In this document: in pieces, positions 10,600-22,629 of the stretch
How positions within the stretch are numbered: position 1 is the stretch's first letter
Layout: every line of letters starts with the position of its first letter
Origin: Sycobia sp. Sy_11
Taxonomy: Eukaryota; Arthropoda; Insecta; Hymenoptera; Epichrysomallidae
Assembly (NCBI GenBank): GCA_018907035.1
Contig: JACCIC010000094.1
Location: 620,001 to 684,000, forward strand
Length of the DNA stretch: 64,000 nucleotides
Reading direction: 5' to 3'
Translations under genes and position numbers: made by a program
Notes under the pieces: model-generated
What the model was told of the DNA's origin: nothing
The model's input: only the letters and a program-made list of their open reading frames with translations
The model's database searches: none

Positions 10600-11640
10600 C
10601 AAACAAGTCAGTGTAACGAATTCAAAAACAATTCGTGCAATGGGGATAAAAATCCAAAACTGGGCGTTCGTTAAAATTTATTGGTATAATTATGGATACG
10701 TATCGGAAAAGGAAATTTCTATTTGTGGAAACGTTTACATTGAACCAGAAAGAGTATGGAAAGGGTAAAAGAAGGATAGGGAGAACACATTTCTATCATT
10801 GCGATCGTCGGTAGGAACGATTCGTAAAAATAAATTTCTTATAATGTAAACACCAAACGGACGGGAAAATCTAAAGTCACATTCAATTATATTAAATATT
10901 AGGCAACGATATTTACAAAATTTACAAAAGTATTTATGAATTTAAAAAAGAAGTTGAGAAAGCTATATTTCGTTCGACGGAACGTTGGAATTTTCTTGTA
11001 CGAAAGAGCCGACAAAGCATAAAAATTATAAATCAAATTGTTGTGGAAATAAATATAATAAATGCTGAAAATGTCGATGTAATAAACACAACGAATATAC
11101 GCGCATAAGCAATGCAAAACGATTAAGCGGATTGATGGCTTCAGTCTTGTTTTAAAATATTGTTAAATTAAGCTCTTATTATACGGAAAAAAACGGAATA
11201 TATGCGGCTATAAATAATGAAAATAATACAAATACGCTCTCGTCCATATAATATAGGATTCATAAAAAAAAAACAAGTCAAATAAAAAACAAGCTGAAAA
11301 ATTATCTGTGCATTTTAATTGCGGCTCCATAATTCGTTTCAACCTTTCGCTGAGTTTTTTTTTTTTTTTTACTAAGCACACGAACGAGTATTTATATTGC
11401 GGACTGAAATTTGCATACAGTCCCGCGGCTGAAATTCATTTATTATTAAAATTAAGTTCTAAAAGCGGTAAAATTTCCGATGTACAAAAAAGCACGAATG
11501 CACGCGCACACTTTACAGTTTACTTATAACTCCTTTTTCTCGATAGTCCGGTATAAAAACTTGACGGCGGACGGATTAATTTTCGGGCATTCCGATTTGT
11601 CTACCGGATAATGTTATATTATTATAACGTCGAAATATGG
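10600..11640. other. AT-rich noncoding DNA
   Basis: No gene seen. Short A and T runs, including a T run near 11357-11370. Open frames are short on both strands. Confidence 0.65.
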
Positions 11641-11643
11641 ACC

Positions 11644-11646
<3 letters not shown>

Positions 11647-11688
<42 letters not shown>

Positions 11689-11690
11689 TA
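11647..11690. repeat. (TA)n microsatellite
   Basis: About 20 TA units with one CA interruption near the end. Confidence 0.96.
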
Positions 11691-11699
11691 CGAGACGGG

Positions 11700-12800
11700 G
11701 AAACTGCGATAGGAGACGGCCTCGACCATGGCGATTCTCGAAAATTTCCAAGCCAATTAAGATTATCGTCCGGCGCCGGGGCCAGAGTCAAAGGTATATA
11801 ATCTTATTAACGAGTTGAAATCCCTATCTTTCCTAACGGGGGAATAATACAGAAAACGAGTAAACGGCGCCGAGTTTACGTAATGCGGTACAAGGACGGA
11901 GAAATGGCCATTAAGATAGGAGTCGTGGCAAGGAGAGCGGGAGAGAGAAGAGAGAGAGAGAGGGAGAGGGAGGGAGGGTGTGTGTGAGAGTTGCGGGGAG
12001 GGGGGAGGAAAATAGAGAAAATAGCGGACGAGGGAGGAATGCGCCGCTGGAGCTTCCTCGCGTCGAAGGCTCGAAATTCGGCTCTGCAGCGCATTGCAGC
12101 AAAGTAGCGAGTATCCGAATGTGTGTCTGTCTGTATACATACACACAAACGTACATACAACACGTATATACGGACGAACTTCGCCGTTGCGACGCGCCCC
12201 GCGCATATAGGTATATGTAGATACACACGCGCACAGACATCCCGCCGTGCGCCCGCGCCGTCCGCATCGCTGCGCAACGCGCCGAGCGCCCTCATACATA
12301 ATACATGGGCCTGTGTACACACACGCGCGCGCGAGCGCGTCCCTACGGCAAGAGGATGGGGCGGAGGGGGGGGGGAGCGTATCGTGGCGGTGGTGCCGGA
12401 TGCGTGCGAACGTATATACCTGCATGCAAATACGACCTGGACGCGTATAGCTCGGGTTTTGCGTGCGCCCCCCTCCCCCCAGTTCGTGATTAGAGGGTAT
12501 GGCTCGCGGAATAAAAAAGGGAGCGAGCGAAAAAGAACGGGAACTGGAAGGAAGGACGAAAACGAGCGAGGCAAATAAAACGACGACGCGGCGAGCGATT
12601 TAAGCCCCGTGGTCGAGTAAATAGTGGACGTGGGAGGGGGGAGGGCGGGCGATTTTAGGGATTAATGCCGGGAGCGGATACCGCGCGCCTCCCTCGGATA
12701 ATAACAATCGAGGCCTCGGCGATGCGGGGCGAGTTCTTCCGCGCCGATGGAAAGGGGGCGGCGAGCGAGCTCTCGAAATCGAGATGGATCATAACGTGTG
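11700..12800. other. CpG-rich block with GA and GT/AC patches
   Basis: GC-rich and CpG-rich. It has an interrupted GA/GGA tract at about 11941-11978 and several imperfect CA/TA-rich patches near 12120-12240. Overlapping open frames of 80-230 codons exist on both strands, are full of Arg, Cys and Tyr from these repeats, and are not considered genes. Confidence 0.6.
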
Positions 12801-13940
12801 CGGAACGCGTCAATTGAAAAGCCGATTCAAGATGTAGTCCCCTGCAAAATGACAAATGTCAATTTTCAATTAATATTATCGATTCGTCCGGAAAGTAGAG
12901 CGAGCCTCGCGGATTCTCAGCATTGGGACGTAAATTATTCCCCTGGTTCATTAAGAAATATGGAACACTTTAGACCTTTTTTTTCGCTAACGCATCGAAA
13001 ATTCTAGATCAAATAGTCATATCAAGCAAATCCCATACACTCTTACCTTCAAAATCATAATCAATTAGCCTACGTTTCAATATATGGCGTATATAAATCT
13101 ATTCTATCATTGACAATGTTAGTAAGTTCGTACATAGGGCACATGACATATTGAGCAAGTGCGTTTCACCTAAAAAATACAAATATTAATGTGGACTATT
13201 TTTTATCTTGCTCTTTTTTTTGGACCCACCATCTACTTTTCAATCTTTTCGTTGGCTTTACGATCCTGTTCGAATCACAGTTAAACGTTAAGTAGTTGTC
13301 GTCATCTCCGTAAAATGTTAAATCTCATAAAGAAAGTATGTATCTTGAAATTTTTTATCAGTACGTATCGAAAACTATTTGACATCTTCCATCCAAAGAA
13401 AACAGATTACTTGTATTAAAGAAATACAAGCGTTCAAACTATTTTTATCGATCTAGAGAACAATTATCCTTAATAAATATCCTGTAATTCTCTGGTATTT
13501 TCCACAAATCCCTGTAAAATATTATGCCTAGTCAATTTTGAGCTACTTGTTCGAAAATTCACGATTTTCAAGGCACAAGGCACGATTTTCTTCGATATTA
13601 CTTTTTAATGGAGTGTCATAATATGTAACTGATAGAAGGTCAGCCATTCCAAATTATGAGAAGGGTACAAAACTAGATTCTTATAATGCTTCGGTTACCA
13701 TTCTTTACAGATCTCTGTAGCCTCTCTGCCTACTGTTTTCTATTTCCATAAACGATCCTCAGTCCGTTCTGGTTTATTGCTCCCATATCGTTCGCATGCG
13801 AATAACGTATGTTCCTTTATTGCCATGGTAAAATTCACGAACTAGAAAATATCATTGTCTTGTAAATTGAAAAAAAAAATATAGTTTGGCACGAGAGACG
13901 TACGTAACAATCGAGCTATTGTCCCAAAATCTGGGAGCCG
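12800..13940. other. AT-rich noncoding DNA
   Basis: Long AT-leaning, non-repetitive stretch. On the minus strand some short stretches between frequent stops look loosely protein-like, but none is long enough to call. CpG is sparser here than in neighbouring blocks, which fits old transposon-derived DNA. Confidence 0.55.
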
Positions 13941-13943
13941 TAT

Positions 13944-13949
13944 ACTCTC

Positions 13950-14017
<68 letters not shown>

Positions 14018-14020
14018 TTT
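13944..14020. repeat. (TC)n microsatellite
   Basis: The longest TC tract in the window, nearly perfect over about 70 bases. Confidence 0.97.
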
Positions 14021-15650
14021 CTCTTTTTGGCACAATGCTTGTCTCGTTCTAGTTCAGTCCTTGTCCAAGCCGAGCGCGATAGAGCGCTGTTTGAAAGCTC
14101 GAATTCAATTTTTACCTCGGTGTTCTGGATACGCGCTATCTCATAGATACAAGTAATGATCTAGTATCCGAAGGTATTTCTACGAAACATGTATATGACT
14201 TCAACGTATGAGTAAATGATTTCTCCATTTCTTTCAGCACAATGTTCATGCACGTAGAAATTAAATTATTTGTAAAAAATGCAAAAAGAATTTGGATTAC
14301 ATATCTCGCATTTTTGCTTGGACGCTCGAAACTTAATAATCATATCTGCGCTATGAATATTGTTAAACTCAACTTAATAAGTCAATAAGTATGGATTATA
14401 TCAATGTGGTGATTTGACGTGCCGAATTATCCAAAGAAATTTACTGTGCCATTTTCTAAACAAGTCCTAATAATGCTAATCAAAAATTTTTTTTTCCATT
14501 TTAAGATTGTTGCAAAAACAGTTGAGCTAGACTCGCTAAAACTACAAAACACGTAGCATCTGACCTACTGGCCAATAATACTCATTTGGAAGAATACTGA
14601 CTGATATCTTAAAATTTAAGATATCAAAAAAAAAAAATTTATTCGATGAATTTATTTTAATATGATTTCAATAGACCTGAGAATTGAACTTCTAGTTCGC
14701 TCGACGCGCGCAAACTGTTTTACTTCTTCATTTATGTTCTATTTATATGTATTTGTAGCATTGGTCATTTATTAATCTATTTCTGTCTACTTATCTACCT
14801 TTGCAATGCAGAAAAATGTGCGATGCAGCCGATTTAGTATGGAAATTTTATATGGAAATTACGTACGATTCCAATGCCACTTGTGAATTCCACAACGTTA
14901 TGACATATATTTCAACGGATTTTTAATTCATATAAAAAAAAGTACACCGACTACTCACTGCATATTGAAATTACAATATCGAACGACTTTTGACATTTTT
15001 ATGTAACCCAAATCTACTTGAAAACTTAAACAAATATTAATCATATTTCTGGTGGATATTCGATATTGATTTGTCGAGTATGTTGAAATAAAGCTTTTCA
15101 AAGATTTTTTTTATAATTATTTATAAAAGCCTTTTTGAAAATACGTAAAATTCGTTAAATGAAAAAAAAAGAGTGCATATAATGCAATTGGATATGAATT
15201 TTCGATATTGAATGGTCATTATTGAAACGCGAGTAGGCAAAATGTAAAGCTTGGAGTTAAAGCTAAAAAGTAAAATTGTCAATGGTTGTTTCTTTTTCAA
15301 TTTATCATCCAAAAAATTCAATATCCGACCTTTTTTATTTTTATTATATTTCAGTTGTTTATATATATATTATATGAAAGTAAGGGAATGAATTTTGCTT
15401 CAGTGATTGAGAGTGATTGAACTCTATTGTCGAGATTACAAAGGGTTGCGACATAATGTAGACTCTATTTCTATCTTTGCTTGCTATTAAATAAATATGA
15501 AAGTGATTCTACTCGGTCATTTTGGAAATATAACCAAAGCATTTCGTAAAAATGAATCCCTTTCAATTAAATCCGATCGCAGATAGAAAAAACTTCAATA
15601 TCGAGCATCTGTAATTTTCCCGTGCGAAGGAGCTTAATCGAAGAGCAATG
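14021..15650. other. AT-rich noncoding DNA with a dispersed CAATATCGA motif
   Basis: No gene seen. A palindrome with 11-base arms (GATATCTTAAA / TTTAAGATATC) sits at 14603-14625. The word CAATATCGA or its complement recurs at 14974, 15060, 15202, 15319 (one mismatch) and 15596. Confidence 0.6.
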
Positions 15651-15659
15651 CGCGTGATC

Positions 15660-15785
15660 GTCAATCAAAAGTTCTTACTCTCTCTCTCTCCTCTCTCTTG
15701 CTCTCGCGCTTTCTCTCTTTCTATTCTGCCACGATCATACGCCCCCATTTGCACCGACTCTATATCCGTCTCTACTCTGAGTTCG

Positions 15786-15831
<46 letters not shown>

Positions 15832-16560
15832 CCCCCTCCCACTTTTCTCCATCTAGATTTATCATCCGTCTGTCTTAAGAAGCTCTTCCGAAATATGGAA
15901 GGAGTTTGGCATTATTGCATTAGCCTTCCACTCCCCTCGCTCCATCCCCGCGAGAGAAAGCAAGATGGATAACGAATTAGGGGAGGGGCACGAATCCCGC
16001 GTCTCGTATGCGCGAGTCTACCGCATATAACATATAGCGCGTATCCACGTATACGGCCGATGCCTCCGTATAAACATAATGCATGACGAATAAGTTTCGA
16101 GGCAGGGCGGGGGGGGGGCGCGGCGCAGGCCCGCGCACGACCACACGGGCGTACGCATTTATGTAACAATCATACATTACGAAGTTAAGGGAGGCGGATG
16201 CGCGTAGAGAACAATGCGGGGCTGTATGGTTGGGGGTGGGCGGGGGTCGGTAGACAGGAGGGTGATAAGGAAAATGAAGAGGACTGGATAGGCGAGCGGA
16301 GAGCGGGGATGGAAGTTCGAAGGTGAAAGCTCTCTGATGGAGTAATGGGTCGGGGATAAGGCACTAGACCGCGCGGGGGAGAAAGTTTTTATAATAAAGG
16401 ATAGAAAGAGGGAGGGAGAAGAAAAGTTTCGCGGGTCGCGCCCTAGCGCAGTTCGGTGATTTGGGAATAAAAGGCAGGTTAACGATTATGGATGAATGCT
16501 CGGGCGGAACGGCCGTCGTTAATATTTCCAGCCATCTACTTATTTTACAACGTTTTTTCT
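15660..16560. other. TC-rich then CpG-rich block, no gene
   Basis: Interrupted TC tracts lie at about 15677-15725 and 15788-15828. They are followed by GC-rich, G-run-bearing sequence (a ten-G run near 16109-16118). Open frames are short or rich in Arg and Pro. Confidence 0.6.
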
Positions 16561-16583
16561 TCTTCTTCTTCTTCTTCTTCTTT
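16557..16583. repeat. (TTC)n microsatellite
   Basis: About nine TTC/CTT units. Confidence 0.95.
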
Positions 16584-16589
16584 GGTTTT

Positions 16590-18640
16590 GCACACCGCCA
16601 CGCGTTTAAGTACGTATGTGTGTTAAAAGATCGCGTCTGAATAATTTTGACGAATAGAACGTTAAAGTACTCTTACATATAACTGAGGGCTGTCGAATAC
16701 GTTGTTCAGAGTGGTCACCGCGACGTATGATCAATGATAATACCGAATAAGACTTAGTAATATAAAAAAAATTATGTACGTATATTATATTGTGACTGAA
16801 CTGCAGCATACTCGAGAATTTCATTGGGACTCGCATCATTTTCTTTTTTTTTAACCAGTGGCTCGCATTTTTATTTACGAAAAATGACAAGAATGCCTAA
16901 ATATTGTGAAATCGATTATAAAGCTGTATAATCGGTTGAAAACAGAAAATATTATACTTCCAAAATTACATTATAATATTATTCATTTATATATTTTCTT
17001 TTGTAAATCATATGAATCTTTTTGTCAATTGATTTAGCAACGGTTTATTTAAATAATGAGCGAATAAGCAAGTGGTCGTGAGTTCGATTACCTTATCCTC
17101 ATCTCAAAGGATAAATAATCATGGCACATATATAGAGGTTTAAACTTTCTACCTTTGTACCCCCGCATTGTGCATGTTTTATCGCCGCGCAAGATATACG
17201 GCAAAGAGAACGTTTTTAGAATCGCGAATTCGCTCAGCTCTTTCTGCCCTGTAATCTTCGGGAAATCGAAGGAGACCGCGCTCGGGGGAAAATTTTCAGA
17301 TTAGCAAAAAGTTTTCCAGGATATACTTATAATAAGTATAACGACATACCTTATTGCTTATTTTTTAATGCGTAGAAATAATTAAATTTCTAACAATTCG
17401 CAAATAAATCTAATTTCAACGGTATTGGAATGAAATTTGAAAGAAAAATCCTGAAGGCAAATATTATTGTATTTAAGTATATCCTACTCACAGTAAAAAC
17501 ACTTTATACACAATATACGAATGTAAAAAACTGAAATGAATTTTTTCGGATTTCTTAGCTGTGTATTTCACGTTATCATTGTGTTACGATGCACGTGCCG
17601 AAATTTGACACTAACAATTAAATTATATAAGCCGCTTGAAAATTATTGACAATGAATGTAATAGAACAGATTCCATTATGTACGAAATCGTAAGCATGGA
17701 AAATAGGTGCATGTGGCTAACTCCTCTGGAATACAACAAATCCAGCTTAAATTTCATTAATTTGCCTACTACAAACCGTGGGTAAAATAAATATTCCGCC
17801 ATTTCTTGGTATTTATTCCTAACTGCGTATCATTAGACTCGTTGGCGAGGAACAGTAATTAACAAAAGCAACAGACGAGTATCTCGGCAATTGGAGTGTC
17901 ATGGATTTTCATATTCTCGATATTTAAGCAGATAACGCGCAGAATTAGACTAAACTCAACGCCCGAAATTTTCCTATACTATGCAGTTGTATACGTTGAC
18001 TGGCATGTAACAATATTAATCCATTTTTGTACGGTTTCGAATGGCTGCCGCTTGCTTGCTACCGCCTGCCCGGTTGAATTCCATAAATAAAAACAAATCG
18101 ATACATAACGAGCGTATCGGATAATGACCGAACGTATACACGTTAATTAGAGTACAGTGCAAACATAAGCGTGTATCTGCAGGTGTACAGCGAATGCGCA
18201 TTCGGTGCACCGGTGCGCTATGGCGTTGATCACAGATTCATTTTTCACCGGTACTCTCGCTGTTTACAACTCTGTTTTACGCACTAAACATATTTGAATT
18301 TATGCTCTACAAGCGCTACCGTTTAAAAATGTATGTAAAAATAAAGAGAATTATTCGTTTGCCATCGGTACTGCGCGCGTACGTGGGCGCAAAAATCGCA
18401 CGCCCCGAATGATAATTCCGAGCATATTGGTTATGGCCGTGCTGAGATGTACATAGGATTGGCGCATTGAAATATTCATAATCGCGAGGCAGGTTTATTT
18501 CGATACGATCAGGCCTACGCAATTCGAATGACTCCACCCGCCAAATCTATAAAATCGCGGCGCAGACTCGAAATATCGCACAGTTCCAACGGACAATACG
18601 AGCTTAACTGTTATATCGCATCGGTCACGCTCGATCGCGT
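16590..18640. other. AT-rich noncoding DNA
   Basis: No gene seen. A weak tRNA-like pair of internal promoter boxes lies at 17032-17090. A small hairpin (CGATAC / GTATCG) sits near 18098-18118. Confidence 0.6.
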
Positions 18641-20580
18641 GGGCCGAAGTATGGGGCTTTTGCGCTTTCTCGAAAACCCACCGCAGCATTGACCTCGATT
18701 CTGTAACCCATTAGTCGGCGGGGCGAGCGTAGTAAAGGGGGGAGGGCGCAGAAGCGGGGGAGTTGGGAAGCGAGAAGGAGAGAGACCGGGAGGAGAGAGA
18801 GAGAGAGAGAGAGAGAGAAAGAAATGCGTGGTTCGTAAAACTGGAGCATGTCTGGGGTGGTGGTTGGTTGGGGAGGGGGGCTCGCAGCCTCATCCCGTGG
18901 CTTCCGTTTCATATAGGGGTCCATTATCGTCGAGCTCGCGTGGCTCCCTGTGCTCGCCAACTGCCGGAGAGGGATAGAGATAGAGATAGAGCGACCAGCG
19001 AAGGCGGAGATGCTCCGCCGAAGATACGAACAAGCTACTGGCACGCGTGGGGGGGGGGGGTTGTGGATGGAAAAAACGAGGAAACTCACAGTAGCGGGAG
19101 TCGAGGCACGAGCGTCGTCGTGCCGTAAAACTTCTATACGTTTCTTTCCGACTTTTGATTTCGGCAAAAACGCGAACGGAACCTCGAGTCCGGATAATGA
19201 AAAGTGTATTTGCTAAAACGCAACGTCCGACTCGGGAGTTTAACAGTATGTAACAGTAACAGTAAACATAACGGAAGACCGAGCTTCGTTGGCGCTGACG
19301 ACAGAGGGACGCGAAGGAACGGCTGTCGAATTTTAAACGTTTAACCCGATGTTTTCGGTGTAGAAGCTACCTTGTAACGTGGATAACTGGAAGTTAGAAG
19401 AAAATGGGACGATAATCGCGTAAAACATTCGAAGCGTCGAATGAATTCGCGACCGAAGTCGATAAACAATAGCGTATCGGTCGATCCGGAGCCACTTTCC
19501 GCTCGTTACGTCATGGAGGCCCGAAGCTCCTTCGTCCCACCGTTTTTCGATGAAGATAAGAATTTTGTAATTACGCCGATTCTATAAGCCGTCGGTCTTC
19601 TCCGTTCGGTAATTTCACCAGGGGGCGAGGGGTTGGTGAAAAAAAGTATAACTAAATAAAAACACATAATTAAATAAACACGTAACACACGCCTATCGAG
19701 CGCGCGCGACGAAGGAAAAGTATCCCAACAGCCCGTGAAATTAGCCACCGCGTCTCCGAACCAGCCGCGAAATACCCGTCGTATTTATCCGAGATTTTTT
19801 TTTTTTGTTTTTTTTTTGTTGCTCTTCCCGAGTCCTTCTTCATTCCCGGGCAATCTGGCTCTCTGCCTGCGGGTGGGGAGGGGGTGGGTGATGGAGAGGG
19901 AGAGAGAAGAGGCACTAAACGCGGGGGGGATTATTATACACGCTTTAAATTTGTACTTAAGCAGACGGAGTCTCGCGATGGCCGCGAAACGATAAAAGAT
20001 GCCGGAGAGGCGGAGTGCGATTAAAAGGAGGACTGAAAAATGGCGAGGGAGAGTCGCTGCTACTCTAGCGCTATCTGCCCCTTGGTCGTGGAGAACCGAA
20101 GAAGGAGAGTGAGATAGAGAGACTCTTGAGAGAGAGGGAGAGTAATGAGAGGCTGCCGGGTATAAGAAAACGAAGGGCCGCTGGCGCTACGCTTCCGCAT
20201 CTAATGTCATTAGAGTCGTGGCTATTAGAGGGGGGGGGGCGAAGGACGCTAGAGCTCGAGCATCGCTTCCGTATCGCCGTTCAAGTTAACGCCCGACGCT
20301 TAATAGGTCCAAACACTCGTCGCGCGCCCAAGGATCCCTGCTCGAGGAGGAGAAGCAGAGACAGAGAGAGATAGAGAGAAGAGTGCGCGCACGCGTGCGC
20401 GTTTGTCGGGTGTTAATTTATACGATCGTCGAAGTTGAATGTAAGAGGGGAGAGATAAAGAGAAAGAAAGCGACTGAGAGAGAAAGAAGGGGGGGGAAGT
20501 GGTGCAACAGACGTTATTTTACGAGATGCTTGGGAAATATGAAAAAAGCAGATTGTGTAATCGGGCAATATAGGTACTCT
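18640..20580. other. CpG-rich block with GA tracts
   Basis: GC-rich with purine-rich runs, a GA tract at 18793-18818 and T tracts near 19795-19819. A 14-base palindrome GCGCACGCGTGCGC lies near 20386-20400. Open frames occur on both strands and are Arg/Glu- or Ser/Leu-rich because of the repeats; none is credited. Confidence 0.6.
18793..18818. repeat. (GA)n microsatellite
   Basis: About 13 GA units in CpG-rich surroundings. Confidence 0.95.
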
Positions 20581-21180
20581 TGAATATGCTCTACTTCCCC
20601 AAGTCGTACGATCTAATCTTGACTCGTTTCACTGGTTATTCATCGTAATCAGTGTTTATCATGAAAATAAAATAACCTTTTGAATAGACTTTATTTCTAT
20701 AATTTTTTTTTGCAATGTTTTTTTACTTTTTATAAAAATTGTTTTTTTGAATTTGTCAGTAAATGGAGTTTATTAATGTTAGGTAATTCAACGGGATATC
20801 TATTATATTTTGTAGAAAGAGCAGTTGCGTAATATAACGATAATACGTAACAATATCTCGCTGCACGTATAGCTATACAAAGAATATATAAGTAAAAATA
20901 AATTATTGCAACTTCTTTTTTATACTCTATATATAATATTAAATAGAAAGATTTAATAAAAATAATATTTAACAAGTGCGCAAGGAGGGCCCATTCGGTA
21001 ATTCTCCAGTGTGAAATTTTTGTACATTCGTGAAAGTATTAGAAAAGCAGGCATTCTAATTAACGTCGCGAAAACGTCATTTCTATTTTCCACCTCCCGT
21101 CGATGAGTGCTTACACATACGAAAACGTCAACGCCCAATCAATCGCGTCGAGCTAACAGCAGAACAATATAGATATAGAT
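20580..21180. other. AT-rich noncoding DNA
   Basis: T- and A-run-rich sequence with no gene seen. It precedes the long TA tract. Confidence 0.65.
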
Positions 21181-21181
21181 A

Positions 21182-21185
<4 letters not shown>

Positions 21186-21242
<57 letters not shown>
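21186..21242. repeat. (TA)n microsatellite
   Basis: About 28 TA units. It lies about 40 bases upstream of the candidate TATA box at 21281, so it may help open the DNA there. Confidence 0.97.
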
Positions 21243-21245
<3 letters not shown>

Positions 21246-21280
21246 CAACCCGCACAGATGCAGGGAGAGCCCCTCTATAA

Positions 21281-21316
21281 TATAAAAGGAGAAAGCTGGC
21301 TAAGCGAAATCCAATT
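21281..21316 (+). promoter_or_regulatory. Candidate core promoter (TATA box plus initiator)
   Basis: TATAAAAG at 21281-21288 matches the metazoan TATA consensus. CCAATT at 21311-21316 fits a loose initiator (YYANWY) with its A at 21313, about 32 bases from the start of the TATA box, which is the expected spacing. It would give a 5' leader of about 157 bases before the ATG at 21470. No downstream promoter element was seen. The TATA match alone is expected now and then by chance. Confidence 0.35.
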
Positions 21317-21373
21317 AAGAGCGTGCCATCCCTATCCCCCCCCCCCTCCCGACTGCTCGGCTCTGCGCAAACG

Positions 21374-21460
21374 ATGTCACCGGGGCGGCAAAACACTGTA
21401 TATTCTGAAAAGAAAAAGGGGGTGGAGAGAAAAAAAAACACCGACCAAAATCAACATTGA
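21374..21460 (+). other. Upstream ORF in the candidate leader
   Basis: The first ATG after the putative start site opens a frame of 28 codons that ends in TGA at 21458-21460, nine bases before the candidate main ATG. If the promoter model holds, this uORF could dampen translation. The peptide is Lys-rich and shows no domain. Confidence 0.25.
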
Positions 21461-21469
21461 GCTGACTTT

Positions 21470-21618
21470 ATGATGATAAAAAGAGCAGCTTCCTCTTTTT
21501 GGACAAATTTGCTTTTGAGTCTCGTAATCGGTATGGTACTGGTTAAAGTCCCGAAGGCCCAAGATTGCTTTATCGTCGGTGACACTTCCGTTCTCTACAA
21601 TGAAATTCTAAAGCCGAC
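21470..21618 (+). CDS. Candidate first coding exon of a secreted or membrane protein (unrecognised)
   Basis: Starts at tandem ATG codons, the second with A at -3. An in-frame TGA lies nine bases upstream, so the frame begins here. The N-terminus looks like a signal peptide: basic start (Lys4, Arg5), hydrophobic core LLLSLVIGMVLV at residues 14-25, then KVPKAQDC as a possible cleavage region. The first residues after it are polar and contain Cys. The exon end is set at a possible donor GTATTT (GT at 21619-21620). GTGACA at 21579 is an alternative. Beyond that the open frame continues 30 codons into T-rich, intron-like sequence. No downstream exon was identified. If not spliced, it is a 79-codon ORF of no known family, possibly chance. 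Confidence 0.3.
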
Positions 21619-21719
21619 GTATTTTTCGATTTTTCTACATTTTTTTTATTTGTTCTTTTCTGGATATATTTTTTTTTACTTTTTATCTCTATACTTTCAT
21701 TTGATATAAATTTTTTATT

Positions 21720-22620
21720 CATATCGCGAAACTGAACAATAAGACAAAAATAAGCACTCTTCGTTGCTTGCTAAACATTTCTTGAAAAACTTCACCTTCA
21801 AAAGGCAATGTTTAACGCTTAAACGAATCTACAATGCCGGTATCTTGTGTTCGGGGCAATTACGTTCTCTACTAATCGGAAAAATCGAAAAGAAAAAAGC
21901 ACAGTACGCTCGTTTTCTTCGCCGGTAAGCTCAATGGCAAGTCGATCGAGAGCGCAAGCCTCCCCATTAGTCTTGAAAGCTCGGGTGATCGGAGGTCCGG
22001 GCACGGAGCCGCTCGATTTTTCTACAATGCGCGAGCCGAGCGACGTCGGGAATTCCGCGAGCGCGCGCGACGTTTAAAGGCGCAATGAGGCAGGGCGCGG
22101 GGCGTGAAGCTTTGAATACCGCGGCGCGCGCCGCCCGGGTCCCCAGGGGGTGGTGGGATCTTTTGCCCCCGGCGCGCTCACTCGCGCCTCGTGATTCCGC
22201 TACGTATGTATACTTGCCCTACTCCCCCGCCTGCCCTTGCGTGCGACGGGCGCTCGGAGCATCGGGTAGATGTATTAGCGCACCATCGCCGCCACCACTT
22301 CCCTCCCCCCCCCCACACACACACACACACTCCGCCGCCGCCGCGGCTACGCGAAAAGGAGGTGCGAGCGAGGAGAACGAAGGTAGCGTCGGAATATGGG
22401 ATGGGGGAGCTCGGTGGGAATTTCTTTTTTCTGCGCGAGGGGGGAGGCTCGTTGAGTGCAGGTCCGTGTTTGGGGAACGGCGCGCCATAAAGCGGATCGG
22501 CTTAGGTTATCCGTGAAAGATTTTAACCCATCCCATCCCTCCCGGCGCCGACAGCCTGTCCGCCCATCGCAGCCACTTTGACGAGAGCGAGGGAAACGAT
22601 AAATTTCCGTTTCGGGGGAA
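21720..22620. other. CpG-rich block
   Basis: Begins AT-rich and becomes very CpG-rich from about 21950 to 22600. A CA tract lies at 22313-22331. It is open in three frames at 22085-22516, so no frame is credited. Confidence 0.6.
22313..22331. repeat. (CA)n microsatellite
   Basis: About nine CA units after a C-rich run. Confidence 0.93.
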
Positions 22621-22629
22621 AAAATTGCA

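Noticed and set aside
11763..12574. Overlapping minus-strand frames of 220 and 232 codons
   Set aside because: Two frames are open over the same bases and the translations are built from CA/TA and GA repeats.
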